From NCBI GenBank assembly GCA_020809705.1, contig CP085827.1:1426001-1490000 (forward strand): a stretch of DNA of 64,000 nt. Reading direction: 5' to 3'. Under the pieces are notes generated by a model, which worked only from the letters and a program-made list of their open reading frames with translations, ran no database searches and had not been told where the DNA came from. How positions within the stretch are numbered: the stretch's first letter is position 1; each line of letters starts with the position of its first letter. This DNA is from Calonectria ilicicola. Taxonomy: Eukaryota; Ascomycota; Sordariomycetes; Hypocreales; Nectriaceae. A program made the position numbers and the translations under genes. Shown here piece after piece: positions 1 to 11,691 of the stretch.

Positions 1-28
1 GACTCATCATCCCTTCTTTCCAATGGCT

Positions 29-1263
29 CTACCAGTGTGTCGTGGCACCAATCTCTTCTCCACTCCCAGGAAGCAGAAAGTCGCTGGCAGGGAGTTTGCC
101 GTTGGACTGGCGATCTTGGGACACCAAGCTCACGTCGATGCTGACAAAGCTGGAATTTTTCCAAGTTGTGCCGTCCTGCCACGAGTTTCCTGTCGCCGTC
201 TGGGTTCCTTGTAATGTAATCTGAGAGCTGGATGTCGTCGTGCCCTTGTTGCACGCAGCGATGCTATCCTCTATCTGGGAGGTGCTAGAGGCTAGTTTAT
301 ACCCCACGTCCCCATTGTTCCACGCCGTGTTGCGACTCAAGACGAAATTACCTTCTTGGCTGTTATCTGTGAAACCTTTGGCGGCATTGTTGAACGCAAA
401 GCAGTTGGTAATAATATGATCTGCTGGTCCAGTATCGCCTTCGTTGCCTCCGCCGAGCTTGAAGCCGTTGCCATCTCCGGCAAAATCACTGAATCCCCAT
501 CGGTTAAAGCCATTTCCCCACGCAAGAGTGTCCTTGACAGTCACGGCTGACTTAAATTCCCCGCAAGACATGTTAAACTTTAATTCCTGGATCATGCAGC
601 TGTGGCTTACCAGAAATCCAAACCATCATCGACATTGTCAAAGAGTCGTGCTCCGATGAGCACATTGCCGTCGCCCTCGCCTTCTTTGCACGCAAAGCCA
701 TCCGCACTTTCGCCATTCTTTCTTGGATCGCGGTTCAAATATGAGTCCAAGTAGAGAACTTGATTGTTGGAACTGTTTCCTTGGATCTGAAACCCAGTTT
801 CATAATTGTCATGCGTAACAATACGCTCATAGTAGTTGTTTGAAGAATCCTGTTGGTATACTCCGTAGGGGCCGTTGATCAACTCGATTCCATAAAACTT
901 CCAATAATTGGCCCCTTCAACATGGAGAATGCCACGGTCCGCCTTGGCCAACGAGGCGCCGACGGCAGCGGGTGTGCCTGTCAGAGATTCTCCATCAATG
1001 ATAACCTGTTCACTTTCGTAGGCTTTAATGGTGTATGGCTTTGACTCGGTGCCGCTCTTTTTGATCTGAATGTTTGCTGATGGCGTGAACGTGCCTTCTC
1101 GAAGGTAAATAGTGTCGCCGGGCGAGGCGAGATTCACGGCCGACTGGATAGATTTCAAGGGCGAGGTAATGGAGGCATCGCCACTGTCTGAGCCTGACGG
1201 GGAGACATATATGTCGGCAGCTAGCGCGACGTTGGATAGAGCAAGAAGTCTGAGGGATTTCAT
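29..1263 (-). CDS. Secreted pectate lyase, polysaccharide lyase family 9, with a damaged splice acceptor
   Basis: Pectate lyases of family 9 cleave polygalacturonate outside the cell by beta-elimination. The start at 1263 gives a signal peptide (MKSLRLLALSNVALAA) followed directly by the family's YVSPSGSDS opening and a right-handed beta-helix rich in Asn and Gly. The two halves, 1263..611 and 560..29, join as DDGLDFW-EFKSAVTV, typical of PL9, and give about 394 residues, normal for the family. The donor GTAAGC at 610 is good. The expected acceptor at 562-561 reads GG instead of AG, just after a TTAAC-like branch site. Reading through the intron meets TAA at once, and the nearby AG sites are out of frame. 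Family assignment is firm; whether the gene is still functional is open. A TATA-like box lies at 1330-1337. Confidence 0.85.
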
Positions 1264-1329
1264 TTTTACTAAGGTAGCTGATGATCGCAAAATTAATGCG
1301 CCTTGCTCTACATGACTACATGAATCCAA

Positions 1330-1337
1330 TTTATATA
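1330..1337 (-). promoter_or_regulatory. TATA-like box of the pectate lyase gene
   Basis: TATATAAA on the minus strand, about 67 bases before the pectate lyase start codon. The rest of 1264-1804 is the upstream region of that gene and the 3' side of the next; no other gene was seen in it. Confidence 0.45.
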
Positions 1338-1804
1338 TCGGGGTGTTGGCTTGTCACGCCAATACGGAAGCAACCTTTCATTTGGCATCGATTTCTGGTA
1401 GGCATTGTGGTTGGTGGATAAATGCGTCTGAGACAGCGGGTAGCCCCATTTTCGCCGTGCTCATTATAAAAGTGTGACGTTGTGTAGATCATAGGTTGAA
1501 ACATTCGTGGCCTAATCGCTGCACTGCGGAAATAATGCTTTGTCGGACTTGATATCCAATTTGGGAGATAGCGGAGTGAATCGCACCGGAGACGCCCCTG
1601 GCTGGAAATTAAAGTAGCAAATGGACGAATCATACGCCGCTTGCTTCATCAAGCCATCAATCCTTTGATGCCGAAAGCGGGCACGCACTCCATTCACCGT
1701 CTTTTCTTAGTGGAAAAAAGGCATGTTCAACCCCATATATTTATCCTTACTCATAAGCTTATCCGCGCAACTTATTTCTTTCATGCAGGAAAGTCTCCAT
1801 TCAT

Positions 1805-3862
1805 CTATAGTAGCAAATCGCTGCAAAAAGCGCCACCAAGATCAAATCCATGGTCAAATAAATCGTTCCATGGTACATCAATGCTTGGTGTAGGTTCACC
1901 TGGCTGTGGCGGGTTTTGGCATTTAAGTCCAAACCAAGACATGAATTCAGTGTCCACTTCACTACCCAGGGCTGGAGTTGTATCGAAAACAGCCAGAGTC
2001 GCATTTCCTAATCTTGTAACTATCTGAGCACTTCGTTCCCCAACAGCCCTTCCGTTGGAGATATCCCTCAAGAGAGAAGTACAGGACCGAATATTTGACT
2101 CAATGACCTCTTTTGTAAGCTCTTGCCGAAGTGTTGAGCTTGCGCGGAGGCTAAAGAGCATTGTGACAGCAGCCATGAATAGAGAATTAAGTGCGACAAA
2201 AGTGTACGTGACCTTGTTTTTGGCGTACAACGCGTTGTAGCAAGTGATGAGGCTGATAGAAGAGTCTGCGCAGAGACGAATCGCGTCAATTGTTGCCATA
2301 GGAGAAGCGTGAGAGGGCCTGTATAGATTCAGAATGGCTTGATGGTAAGCGATCTGAAACCATTCCGTCATTTGATACATCGATGAGGGAGATAAATATC
2401 TCGGTGCAGAGAATAACCAGTCATTTAGTCGGGTATAATATTGGGCCCTGATTGCTTCAAGGCTGTCGCCCTCAATGTTTGCATCTCCAGCTGAGTGTAA
2501 GGCTTTGTAGATGTCTGCATTTAATCGTCGGAGATTTATGACGTGCAGGAAAGTAGATAAATCTTTGACATCGGGGCCCATGCTGACAAATGAAGCATCC
2601 TCTTGTTGAGTGAGTCTCTCGTCGGAGATTGACAATGGAAGAGGCATCGTTATGTCAGAGTCTTGAATCCCCAGTGGCCGACCCATTGCAATCGAAATAC
2701 TTCGGTCCATTGTGTAGACGCTCCAAAATAGCCGCTTGCACATTTCTGCATCAAGCAGGCTCCTATTCGCCACTGTCTCATGGCGATGTAGATCAATTCC
2801 GACGGCAAGGCGTAAAGCAAGTCCAACAGTGTACCACAAATTTATTAATTGCGGCTCATTGCTCCCAAATATGCACAGCAGCAATAGACATTGGATGCAA
2901 TCTAGGTCGCTAGCCCCCATAATCTCGCCGAGATCTCGCACGGCAGCATGGAAGAAGTAATGATGCGACAATTGTGGTCGACCTTTGCCCCGAGATTGCT
3001 CTGAAGCCCCGATAGCAAACACCATGTTGACTTGAAATGACGACAGCTTGTCATGTGCTTCACCTCTCATAAAAGGCAAGTAGTGAGTGCCCATGAATGT
3101 GGGTCGATGGAGGACTGGAAATTGGGGCCATCGTCGAGAAAAGAAGACTTCGACTAATTCCGGGCCGTATTCATCAGGCGATAAATTGATAGGATCTGAT
3201 ACTTGTTCAGGCGAACTGGTTTCAGCCAAGCCATTCCAGAGATGCCAAGGGCTACTTAAGAAGCTATTATTTGGAGTGTCACCGGCTCCTGTTTCTGGGA
3301 AAGTCGGCAACAAAATACGCCCAGAGTATACGATATCTGTACCAGGAGAAAGGGCTTGGTTTTGATGGGAGGCAGTTGATAATAATTGAGTGTTCTGGTG
3401 TTGTTCATGGTCTAGCAAACCCTGAGCATCCAACACATTGCCGAATATTTCATCGGTAGAAGCTGTCGGAACATCTTTTTGTGCTCTTAGACTGGCTAAT
3501 TGCTCCTCCAATGACTGAACCTGAGCTCTTAGTTGCTCACACTCGCAGTTGGGGTCAAGTCGTACAATAAGCCGATCCGATGGAACGCATGATGCACTGG
3601 CAAGTGAGCAGGGCCCACAGACGGGAAGATTTCCGTCACACTATGAGCAGGCATTGCATATCAGCTTAGAACCCAGATGTATTATGCGCGGGACCTCGTA
3701 ACATATTGTTACCTTTTGTTTTCGCCGGCGGCATCTCTGACAGGCGGCAGAGCTTCGTTTGAGACCCCGACGGTGAGTGGCCCGAGGCCGCGGTGGGGAT
3801 GCATCATCGGCATCAGCCGCTGCACCGGAGCTTCTTGCTTTCGGAGTGGGCGTCCGGGGCAT
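1805..3862 (-). CDS. Zn2Cys6 transcription factor with fungal-specific middle domain
   Basis: A nuclear DNA-binding regulator of about 661 residues. Exon 1 (3862..3713) and exon 2 (3640..1805) are joined across a 72-nt intron (3712..3641) that falls inside the zinc cluster. The joined cluster has Cys at about 41, 44, 51, 58, 61 and 68 (CQRCRRRKQK then CDGNLPVC). A short coiled coil rich in Glu, Leu and Gln follows at about 84-105, as in dimerising Gal4-type factors. The C-terminal part carries the fungal-specific transcription factor domain (PF04082 type), with motifs such as LFWSVYTMDRSISIAMGRP. The start at 3862 (MPRTPTP) was chosen as the first ATG near the cluster; further in-frame codons exist upstream. 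It is divergent to the amidohydrolase gene, with a 328-bp shared promoter, so it may control it. The target is unknown. Confidence 0.9.
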
Positions 3863-4190
3863 TGGAAAGCGGAGTTGAAAAGGACAAGACCCTTCGGAAG
3901 GGATCCGGGAAGCAATTGGTGTATATAATAACCCGGCAGAAGGGCGAATTGTGAGCACTCACGACAGGTAATTGTGGGCTTCGGATGTATCCGAAGGCTG
4001 AGAAACGGCCAAAATATAGAGAAACAAGCCTCTTCGCCCCGTTGTAGCGGCTCTCTGCCTGTAGAATTCGCCTGTATCTGTTAAAAAATTGGTTTAACCC
4101 GCCAGAACCAGTTCAAATATTCAACAACCATGGGCCAAGTCATTGGAAGGTTTGCAAAAAAAAAAAAACCACCATCGGCACAAGCCGAAG
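3863..4190. promoter_or_regulatory. Divergent promoter between regulator and amidohydrolase
   Basis: A 328-bp intergenic stretch between two divergently transcribed genes. It holds a run of 12 A's shortly before the amidohydrolase start. No other gene was seen. Confidence 0.5.
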
Positions 4191-5235
4191 ATGGACTCGA
4201 GCGCTAATGTTCAGCACAGGTCACGTGCCTCCGCCACAACTCCCACCACTCAACGCTTTCAAGCATTGCCGAAAGACGCCGTCGATTCTCACGTCCATGT
4301 ATTTGATTCAACAATAGGACCATTTGCAGCGTCTCGTTCGTACACGCCTGCACAGGCCACTTTAAAAGAACTAATGTCATTCGGCTCGAGTTTGACAAAA
4401 GAAACCCGTCCATTTCATTTCGTATTGGTTCAGCCGTCTCCCTATGACAAGGACAATACGGTTCTTCTCCATTGCCTGCAAAAGTTTCGTGATGAAGGTC
4501 TGACACCTGCTCGTGGAATCGCTGTTGTGGATGTCCAGGCGATTCAACAAAATGAACTCTGGGCAATGCACGAGCAAGGTGTTCGTGGTCTTAGGTTAAA
4601 TGTGCAAGCAGATGGACACGTTGTGAACACCCAAAAACTCCAAGAGAGCATCCTCCAGGCTGCAGAAAAGGTTAAACAGTTACCCAACTGGAAGATCCAG
4701 TTGTATTGCCCTGCCAGTGTCTGGGATGGTGCGTGGATGATACAAAGCTCTCTCTCTGCGATGTCAGGGCTAACCTCTAACAGATTTGCATGATACTATC
4801 AACGAACTGCCGGTTCAAGTTATCGCTGATCATATAGGAGGACTGCTGGGGTCGTCCAAATTGCAAGCAGGCCGACCAGAAAATCCCATGAGTCAACCGG
4901 GATTCCAGTCTCTGCTATCCTTGGCCAAGTCTAGCAAAGTCATTGTCAAGATCTCTGGTCTATATCGAGCATCGAGCCGAGATGAAAGTGGCTATGACGA
5001 TCTTGAACCTATAATTAAGACTTTGGCTCGTGAGGTTCCTGATAAGTTAGTCTGGGCGAGCGATTGGCCACATACTGGTAATGGGAAGGATCGTAAAAAT
5101 AAGGCGTTGGGTGATATTGAACAGTTCAGGTCCATTTGTAACGAAAGAATCATCTTAAATCTACGCAAATGGATTGGGAACGAAGAAACATGGAGAAAAA
5201 TGATGGTTCACACACCGAGAGCCGTTTATGAATAA
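4191..5235 (+). CDS. TIM-barrel amidohydrolase (PF04909 type)
   Basis: A metal-dependent hydrolase of the Amidohydrolase_2 family, which includes 2-pyrone-4,6-dicarboxylate lactonase and related C-O, C-N or C-C hydrolases. Exons 4191..4728 and 4784..5235 are joined across a 55-nt intron (donor GTGCGT, acceptor ACAG) to give about 329 residues. The HxH metal motif is in AVDSHVHVFD near the N terminus. VIADHIGG mid-protein and VWASDWPHTG near the C terminus, with the metal-binding or catalytic Asp, are both in place. The ATG at 4191 is preferred; the reading frame stays open upstream but has no ATG. It lacks a signal peptide and is probably cytosolic. The exact substrate cannot be read from sequence. 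With the neighbouring hydrolase and reductases it fits breakdown of a lactone or aromatic compound. Confidence 0.87.
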
Positions 5236-5604
5236 CAGAAAAGGATTCATAAATTATCATCCAATTTAATTTGGGAACTTCTTTTGGAGCAAGGGTGCAG
5301 GGTGTTATTTCGCCAAGCTTTTGGAGAATAGCCATCCGGGCCACGCAGAAGATGAAGATATAACTGCTTATCTAGGAGATCCTTTTGGCAATTTACAAAA
5401 GCGTCACTAGACATGAATATAAGATGCTTAGTTCCGATCAGATCACCAAAACTACTGTTTTAGGCGTCCAACATTGAGAGCGCGTCACACAATATGCTAA
5501 GATAGACGATATTCACATCTTTGTGGTTGAGCAAAGACATAGCCGTGAAATAATATGACAAGAAGGTATGTTATTTGAAAGCCAGAGTGTCAACACTCAT
5601 CTCG
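5236..5604. other. Convergent 3' intergenic region
   Basis: It lies between the amidohydrolase and the dehydrogenase, both ending here. It is AT-rich and no gene or clear repeat was seen. Confidence 0.5.
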
Positions 5605-6616
5605 TTATTCCATCAAGACAGAGGACCTTGAACCCCTCAACATCTCCTGTAGCCAGGTAGGAAACCCCCGAATCCCTGCAATGAGACTATAGTGATGTGG
5701 CAAAAAGACTTGTCCACTTTTGCCTCTCAAGATCTGATTGACAATTGAATCAGCTACAAAATTTGGGTCCAGAACCTTGTCCGAAAAGGACCCTTTCTCA
5801 AGCTGAGACGCAAGTAATCCAATCCCTATCCACGAAGGCATGATAACACTGTGAATGAAGAGTGAATATGGGTTTCCCAAAAGGATTTTGATAGATAGCT
5901 CACCTGGTGCGTACTTTGCTCGCATTGTATTTGTACTTTAGCTCTTGTGTCAACCCCTCATGGAAGCTGATGGCGGCTGTCTTTGAACAGCTATAGGACA
6001 CGTTCGAGACCACTGTGATAACACCTGCCATGCTTGCGATTGTGACAATGTGTCCGTGATTTTGTCGAATCATATGAGGCAGAAACTCTTTGACCATCCG
6101 GAAATGAGAAATGGAGTTGACTTTGAAGATGGTTTCCACCTGTTCCTCAGTCTCTTCCAAGATCGACTTCCCGGATCCAGTCCCAGCATTATTGACCAAC
6201 ACAGTTGGCTCCCCCACTTCGCGCCGTATAGCCTGGGCAACCTTTTTGACTTGATCTGACGATGTAACGTCCAGTTTATAGAAGTTGACATTGATAGGAA
6301 ATGGCTTCTTGGGAGGGTAAAGGTCGACCACCACAACCTTGATGGATTTCTTTGCTAGCTTGCGCACCACAAGTTCACCAAGGCCGTTGCTCCCACCCGT
6401 AATCAGCACAATCTCCCGTCACCAATCCCACTGACTGGTACCAAAGGAATTCAGTGCGATACCATTCAAAGTCTTGTTGATTGAGTACGCAAGTCCAAGC
6501 GCCGCGAGCGCTCTGAAGGTCCTTCGCCCGGTATCAGAGGTCAAAGTCTGGAGCATCTGTTGAAATACGTCCGACTGAAGGACAGCCTGAATATCTTGAC
6601 CGAAGAAACTAGCCAT
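5605..6616 (-). CDS. Short-chain dehydrogenase/reductase (membrane-type, DHRS-like) with an internal TGA
   Basis: An NAD(P)-dependent oxidoreductase with a Rossmann fold. The chain is 6616..5904 plus 5848..5605, joined across a 55-nt intron (donor GTGAGC, acceptor CACAG), about 318 codons. It has the cofactor loop TGGSNGLG, the NNAG motif, the catalytic Ser in IASMAG and Y-x3-K in YSCSK at about 208-212. The first 65 codons form the hydrophobic N-terminal leader usual for this subfamily, ending in SQWDW. The next codon, at 6421-6419, is TGA, and the same frame then continues at once with REIVLITGG. No GT-AG intron removes the stop. The gene is therefore either a recent pseudogene (CGA to TGA would be a single C-to-T change), a case of stop readthrough, or a sequencing error. 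Confidence 0.82.
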
Positions 6617-6741
6617 TTTGGAGGTATTGGAAGAAGAATAGTTGAAATTTCTCTTCTGGATGTTTTCAAGAAAGTGTACTATTCAAACAAGAGCTACGCA
6701 TTATATTTAAACGAGCACTCATCACCAGACTGATGAAGAAC

Positions 6742-6794
6742 AAACCTCGGTGTCTCGCGTGATCAAACCTCGGAACGGGTCATGTAAACCTCGG
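6742..6794. promoter_or_regulatory. Three direct repeats of AAACCTCGG in a divergent promoter
   Basis: AAACCTCGG occurs at 6742-6750, 6765-6773 and 6786-6794, spaced 23 and 21 bp, close to two helical turns each. CGG triplets are the usual half-site of Zn2Cys6 proteins, three of which are encoded nearby. The repeats lie between the divergent dehydrogenase and alpha/beta hydrolase genes (6617-7076). Binding is inferred, not shown. Confidence 0.5.
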
Positions 6795-7076
6795 AAGTAT
6801 GATATTTGTATTGCTAGTAAAGGGGGAAAAGCTTTAGTCTGGGAACTTGGCTAAATCGTGCGTCTTGATAGGCGGGGTCGAGGCGGCGTTGATGGGGAAT
6901 TATCCCGACCCGCGGAGACCGGCCGGCCAGTTGGTCATTCCGATGCCCCGTATTCCATCAATAATACATTAGATGGCCGTTGGAGCTTATTATACCCAAT
7001 CTTAACTGGACTTTTAGTGACGAGTAATTTCAATATATTTCTTATTTTCATCCAATTTACAATCTCCTACGTCAAA

Positions 7077-7988
7077 ATGGCTTCTCGCGAGGATATCAAG
7101 ATCCCAAGTTCAAAAAAGCAGTTGCCCATCGCGATTTCTACCTATTTTGAAACGGGCAACATCCCAAAACCTGTAATAGTTATGGGTCATAGAATTGGCG
7201 GCATTAAAGATGTCGGTATACCGCCATTCGCAACAGGATTTGCTACGTATGGATATGCTGCTGTTACCTTTGACTACTTATATTTCGGCCAAAGTGGAGG
7301 GGAGCCTCGAAATTTGATGGATATACCTCAACAGCTGCAAGACTTTCGAGACGTCATCACGTGGGTACGCCAGAAACCTGATAAATTCGATGTCGATCGA
7401 ATTGTGGTCTGGGGTACCAGCTTTGGAGGCATGCACACGACTGCTCTCCTCGCCGAAGACCACCAGCTCGCTGGTGGAATTGCCCAGTGCCCATGCGTAG
7501 ACGCGCTAGAAGCATCGAAGAAAGTCCCTTTTCTTAAATCTTTGTCGTTGACTTCATTGGCACTGAGAGATTATGGCAGATCACTTTTCGGGGGCAAGCC
7601 TGTCTATGTCGCGCTGGCTGGTGATGGCCTACCAGGGTCTCCGCCAGCAATAATGACCGGACCCGAGGCTTTTAATAATTACAAAAGAAGTCAATCCATG
7701 CATAGCGATATTAAATTTTCCAACCAGCTTACTGCTCGGTCGCTGCTCAGCTTCGCTTCCCATCGTCCCATTCAGCGAATCCATTTGAGCACAAAGCCGT
7801 ATCTCATCGTGCTACCGACCTGGGATGAGCAGGCACCACTGGATGCTGCAGAGAGAGCAGTAGAGCTGGCACCCCTTGGAGAGAGTTTGAGAGTTGATGG
7901 AGGACATTTTGATTTGTATTTTCCTCAACCTGCCTTTAAGGAAAATATTGCTGGACAGTTAAAGTTTCTTCATAGGATCTTGGGTTAA
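7077..7988 (+). CDS. Alpha/beta hydrolase (dienelactone hydrolase / DltE-like family)
   Basis: A single-exon, probably cytosolic serine hydrolase of 303 residues. The nucleophile elbow is GTSFGG with Ser at about 115. The acid is probably the Asp in LPTWDEQAP and the His is in VDGGHFD near the end, so the catalytic triad looks complete. The start is ATG 7077 (MASREDIKIP); the frame is open upstream but lacks good protein character. Related fungal proteins act on esters and lactones, including intermediates of secondary metabolite pathways. It is divergent to the dehydrogenase and shares the promoter with the AAACCTCGG repeats. The substrate is unknown. Confidence 0.87.
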   Translation: MASREDIKIPSSKKQLPIAISTYFETGNIPKPVIVMGHRIGGIKDVGIPPFATGFATYGYAAVTFDYLYFGQSGGEPRNLMDIPQQLQDFRDVITWVRQKPDKFDVDRIVVWGTSFGGMHTTALLAEDHQLAGGIAQCPCVDALEASKKVPFLKSLSLTSLALRDYGRSLFGGKPVYVALAGDGLPGSPPAIMTGPEAFNNYKRSQSMHSDIKFSNQLTARSLLSFASHRPIQRIHLSTKPYLIVLPTWDEQAPLDAAERAVELAPLGESLRVDGGHFDLYFPQPAFKENIAGQLKFLHRILG

Positions 7989-9189
7989 TTACAACTAGAA
8001 AAATCTCTTCTCGAGAAATTATTCATATATATGTAGATTCAGAATTTGATTCATTGGGTTATTTCTTAACGATACACTCCGACGGAAGCCAACTCACCAA
8101 TCAATCCACAGAAGCAGTCAGAGAATCTGTCTTTCTCTGAGTTTGCAATATGACTCCCAGACCAGAAATTGAAACAGGCCAGTAATAAATCAATGAAGGG
8201 AGATAATTCTACCAAGTTGAAGATGGCAATAACTATAGATAAGAGCGACCTCTTGTTGGATTCGGTTCAGTGCGGATCAGATTAAAGATTTTCATGTAGC
8301 TATGTGATTAATTCAACCTTAATTAATCGTGGGAAATGGTAATAGAATTTCTTTGCCTATGTTTATTTTGATCAAAAACCAAATTGAACCGTCAGTGTTC
8401 ATAACAGCATCATGGGAACAGCGCACTAGCAAATTGCCACAACCTCGGCATGTCTCACAGCATCTCATACCCATGACGGATCCTAATCGGTGATACGAAC
8501 ACACCTACCTCATATTTCTCGGAGGGGACTAATTTCCAGATTGAAAATCTTGAAAGTGTCAGCTAATTACGTCCGATCACATGTACCAAACAGCGCATAA
8601 TGATCCCACTTAGGTCTCACTGTCACTCGGAAGCTAGGCAAGATTTAATGAGGCTCGAATGATGCAGTTGTATTAAATGAAAGGGATTCGGACACTAAAC
8701 CTAATTAAGATCTTATGACTCGGAGAAGCAGGGTAGATGCCGCTCGCACACTAAGCTCAACTAGGAGACACCGTTTTGCAAAGAGGTCATGCGCCTCGAA
8801 CGTTAGACTTGATTCACATGGTTACCCGAGATCTTTAGAGATATTTCGGTGCTGTTCGAGCTTTAATCTTTTAGGTGGAATGAATGGTACTTGAAAATCC
8901 GTATGGATAATTGAAAAGATCTACTAGGCCAAAATATGGGCACGTAATGCCAACGAACGCTGTATTTGAATCTAATCAAACGTGCGGGATATTGTGGATT
9001 TTTAGATCCCCATTGTTAGCACTGGCCGTTGGAATTTTGAAGAGAACACTGATTTGTATTGGATTAGTTATTACTTAACAGAGAAATGGCTTTACAAGTA
9101 AGCACAGGGGCTGCAGATCAGGTGAATGCAAAAGAAAATCTATTAAAACCCCATTGTTGACACTGCTTAAAAAGTAAAACTGATTTTAG
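7989..9189. other. Intergenic region, 1.2 kb, no gene seen
   Basis: AT-rich non-coding DNA between the alpha/beta hydrolase and the second regulator, which both end facing it. It holds two diverged copies of a segment containing CCCCATTGTT-2 bases-CACTG, at about 9008 and 9150. Confidence 0.5.
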
Positions 9190-10802
9190 TTAGTTGGATT
9201 GAAATCCTGTGGCGTCCTTAACTTTTGCTATGTAATATTGAATCCTTGGTTTCATTTCGGCTTGGGTAAGCGGACAGTCAGCTATCGTCTCAAGCGAACC
9301 CAAGGTTATTAATCCAACAATGGCACGACAATCTGTTGAAATTGGATTTCCTTGAATATCTTGCTCACAGAATGCATATGGGAGACAGTGGTGAATGTCC
9401 GCAATAGCCAGTTGAACATCGTTGTTGATTCTGGAAACAACAATGGAAGCAAGAGGATTAGTATCAGAAATATCGTCCCAATTTTGGTCCGTGTTTCCTA
9501 TACTATAACAGAAATCACTCAATGCCATAGAAAAATGGATGCGACAGAAGCGAAGCAAAATTATCGTACAGGCAGTCTCCGAGTCAAAATGGTGGGGATC
9601 AGTTATCGTTTCCCCGATCGTTGGTGGTCTTGACCGATCTTTAAAATGGGAAGCCCAGTAAGTTGTTGCGAATCTATCCCACTCATCGAACTCATGGATC
9701 TTCAATGAGCACTCTCGGATTAGATTTGAACTGGCTTCCTTCTCCAATTCTGTGGTTGGAGTAGGTTTAGTTGAGCTTGGGCCTCCCTCTGAGAGCAACT
9801 TCCGATACAGACAACCCAAGCTACAGATAAGAGAAATGGCACATTTACATGGACTTTCGACTTCGCTTAGTGCCGAGGTGATATTCAAGCTCTCAAAATT
9901 TGCATACTTGAAATCGTTTGTTGTTGAAGAGTGCATTTGCTGTCGGTAGCTGATTAACTTTGGCCCTGGATGTAGAGATGAAGACGGATGGCTTACTAGG
10001 CGGATTAGGGCTAATAGGAAGAGCTCAAAGCCCCTCGTCGTAGAGAACTGACGATTTCCTCTCCTTATTAGGAGATAGTGCAGGCCTGGCGAGTGGATTC
10101 CTCGCTGAACCATAGATGAGCCGCATACATCCTGAACACACAATTAGTTGAAAACGATATATTATGTTGGTTTAGTCTCACGAGAAAAAGGCACAGCAGT
10201 AAAACTGCGCCGAGCGTTTCATCACAGAGAGCTTCAGTGGATGACTCTAAAGATTGTTGTAGTCGCTGGATTGCGGTACCATATTTTCGATAGGACTGCT
10301 GGCGCAATGACTGAATACCCAGATGACGAGAGGCAACCATCTCAGCAACGCTCAGTGTTGCCAGTTCCAGTAATCCTCGATTGTGGTGGTTATAAAGCTC
10401 GAAGAGGAAATTGAGATGACCGATAAATCCAGAGCCAGGCGCAGGATGGACAAAACGTCTCATGAAAAAACAGAGCGCCCGGTTCTCAAGGGATTCAGCC
10501 GGTGGCAATCGTATAGAGGTCGGTCTTAGCGTCCGCTCCAAGACAGAATACGATACGGGGTTTTCCACCAGAGAAATAGCCTGGGAAGAAGGAGTGGAGG
10601 CCTGTTGGTATCGAAACTGGAATGTTGTTGCATAACCCGGGCATGGCTTTCCATAGATAGCGCATCGGTTGCAAGATGGCTTTCTCTCATCGCACTAATC
10701 CCTCTGTGTTAGCGTCCTTTGAGCAAGGGTCTGCAAACTAACCTTGACCTTGCGTCGCCGACAAAGCCCGCAGCTGGTGTTGAATCTCCCAGAGAAGCCC
10801 AT
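9190..10802 (-). CDS. Zn2Cys6 transcription factor
   Basis: A nuclear regulator of about 504 residues from three exons: 10802..10743, 10694..10182 and 10131..9190. Both introns (48 and 50 nt) are phase 0 with GT and AG ends. The zinc cluster spans the first intron, with Cys at 11, 14, 21, 28, 31 and 38 (SCGLCRRRKVK then CDERKPSC), followed by a PGYATTFQFRYQ stretch seen in many fungal C6 proteins. The remaining chain is helical, without an obvious second motif, and resembles the diverged fungal-specific trans domain (PF11951 type). ATG 10802 puts the cluster at the extreme N terminus, as is normal. It is divergent to the flavin oxidoreductase gene over 889 bp, so that gene is a likely target. 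Confidence 0.9.
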
Positions 10803-11691
10803 TCTGAGGATATGGGAGAGGAGCATTTAGTGGGTGCCGGATTGGAACCCGTCTGTCACGATATAACGTGGTAGATTGACTCCGTTGGGATCCGCTAAAA
10901 TTCGTCCGTTCAAACACTGAAAAGGGTTTAGTGTGCGAGGTGCATGAGGGTCGGACACGCCCCGAAGGCTGCTGGTGACCAATGAAGATAGCGTAAGATG
11001 GTGGGTATTATCCACATATGCCTGTTCGGGAAGCCCTCCAAAGCTATGAAGTTTGGCCATGATTTGTCCGATCAAGAAACAATCTTCAGTATGATGACAT
11101 GTAAGCTCCGCTACATGTTTACGGTTCTCGTGGAACCAGTATTTTTCAGGGCATGTGGATCCATGGGTTCATTTGCATGACCTATGGGTCAAGAAGAGTC
11201 TTGTCCCGAGCCGAGGGAGGGGGTGCAAGACGGAGAATTTTTAGGTCCGCCTCGGCTATGCAATGGCTGCTTTGATGTGGATTGTTACCAATATCCGAGA
11301 CGGAGAGTCGGGTCTAAAACGAGCAGTACTCAAGAACTGGAAGATTTAGACCGAGCGGGCTGAATATGGTGCGTTTTGGGTTCTCAATCCCAGACTTCCC
11401 CTACCTTCATCCGATGCATGTTGCCGCCAATTTAGAACGTCTCTCTAATTGCCGATAACGATTAGCCACATTTAATTTCATCCAACGGGGTCCAGGTATC
11501 CGCTGGTATTAGAATTCCCGACCGGAGCGATGGGTGAATAGAGGTCCCGGTTGTGACACCTTTCGGTGGTTAAATTTATGTCCCTGGAACATGATCGAAC
11601 GACACAGTCATATTAAAAGTATGTCTGAGCCTGCGCAGAGCAGAATTCGACCCTTTTCCACCCAAATTCGCAATTCTTTCCAGTTACTACA
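10803..11691. promoter_or_regulatory. Long divergent promoter region
   Basis: An 889-bp region between the second regulator and the Old Yellow Enzyme-type gene. It contains CGG/CCG-rich sites, for example TCCGAGACGGAGAGTCGGG at 11294-11312, which could bind Zn2Cys6 proteins. Short open frames in it have no protein character. Confidence 0.4.

Noticed and set aside
4143..4190. N-terminal extension of the amidohydrolase
   Set aside because: The upstream start would be TTG, and the extension is mostly Lys from an A run; ATG 4191 is better.
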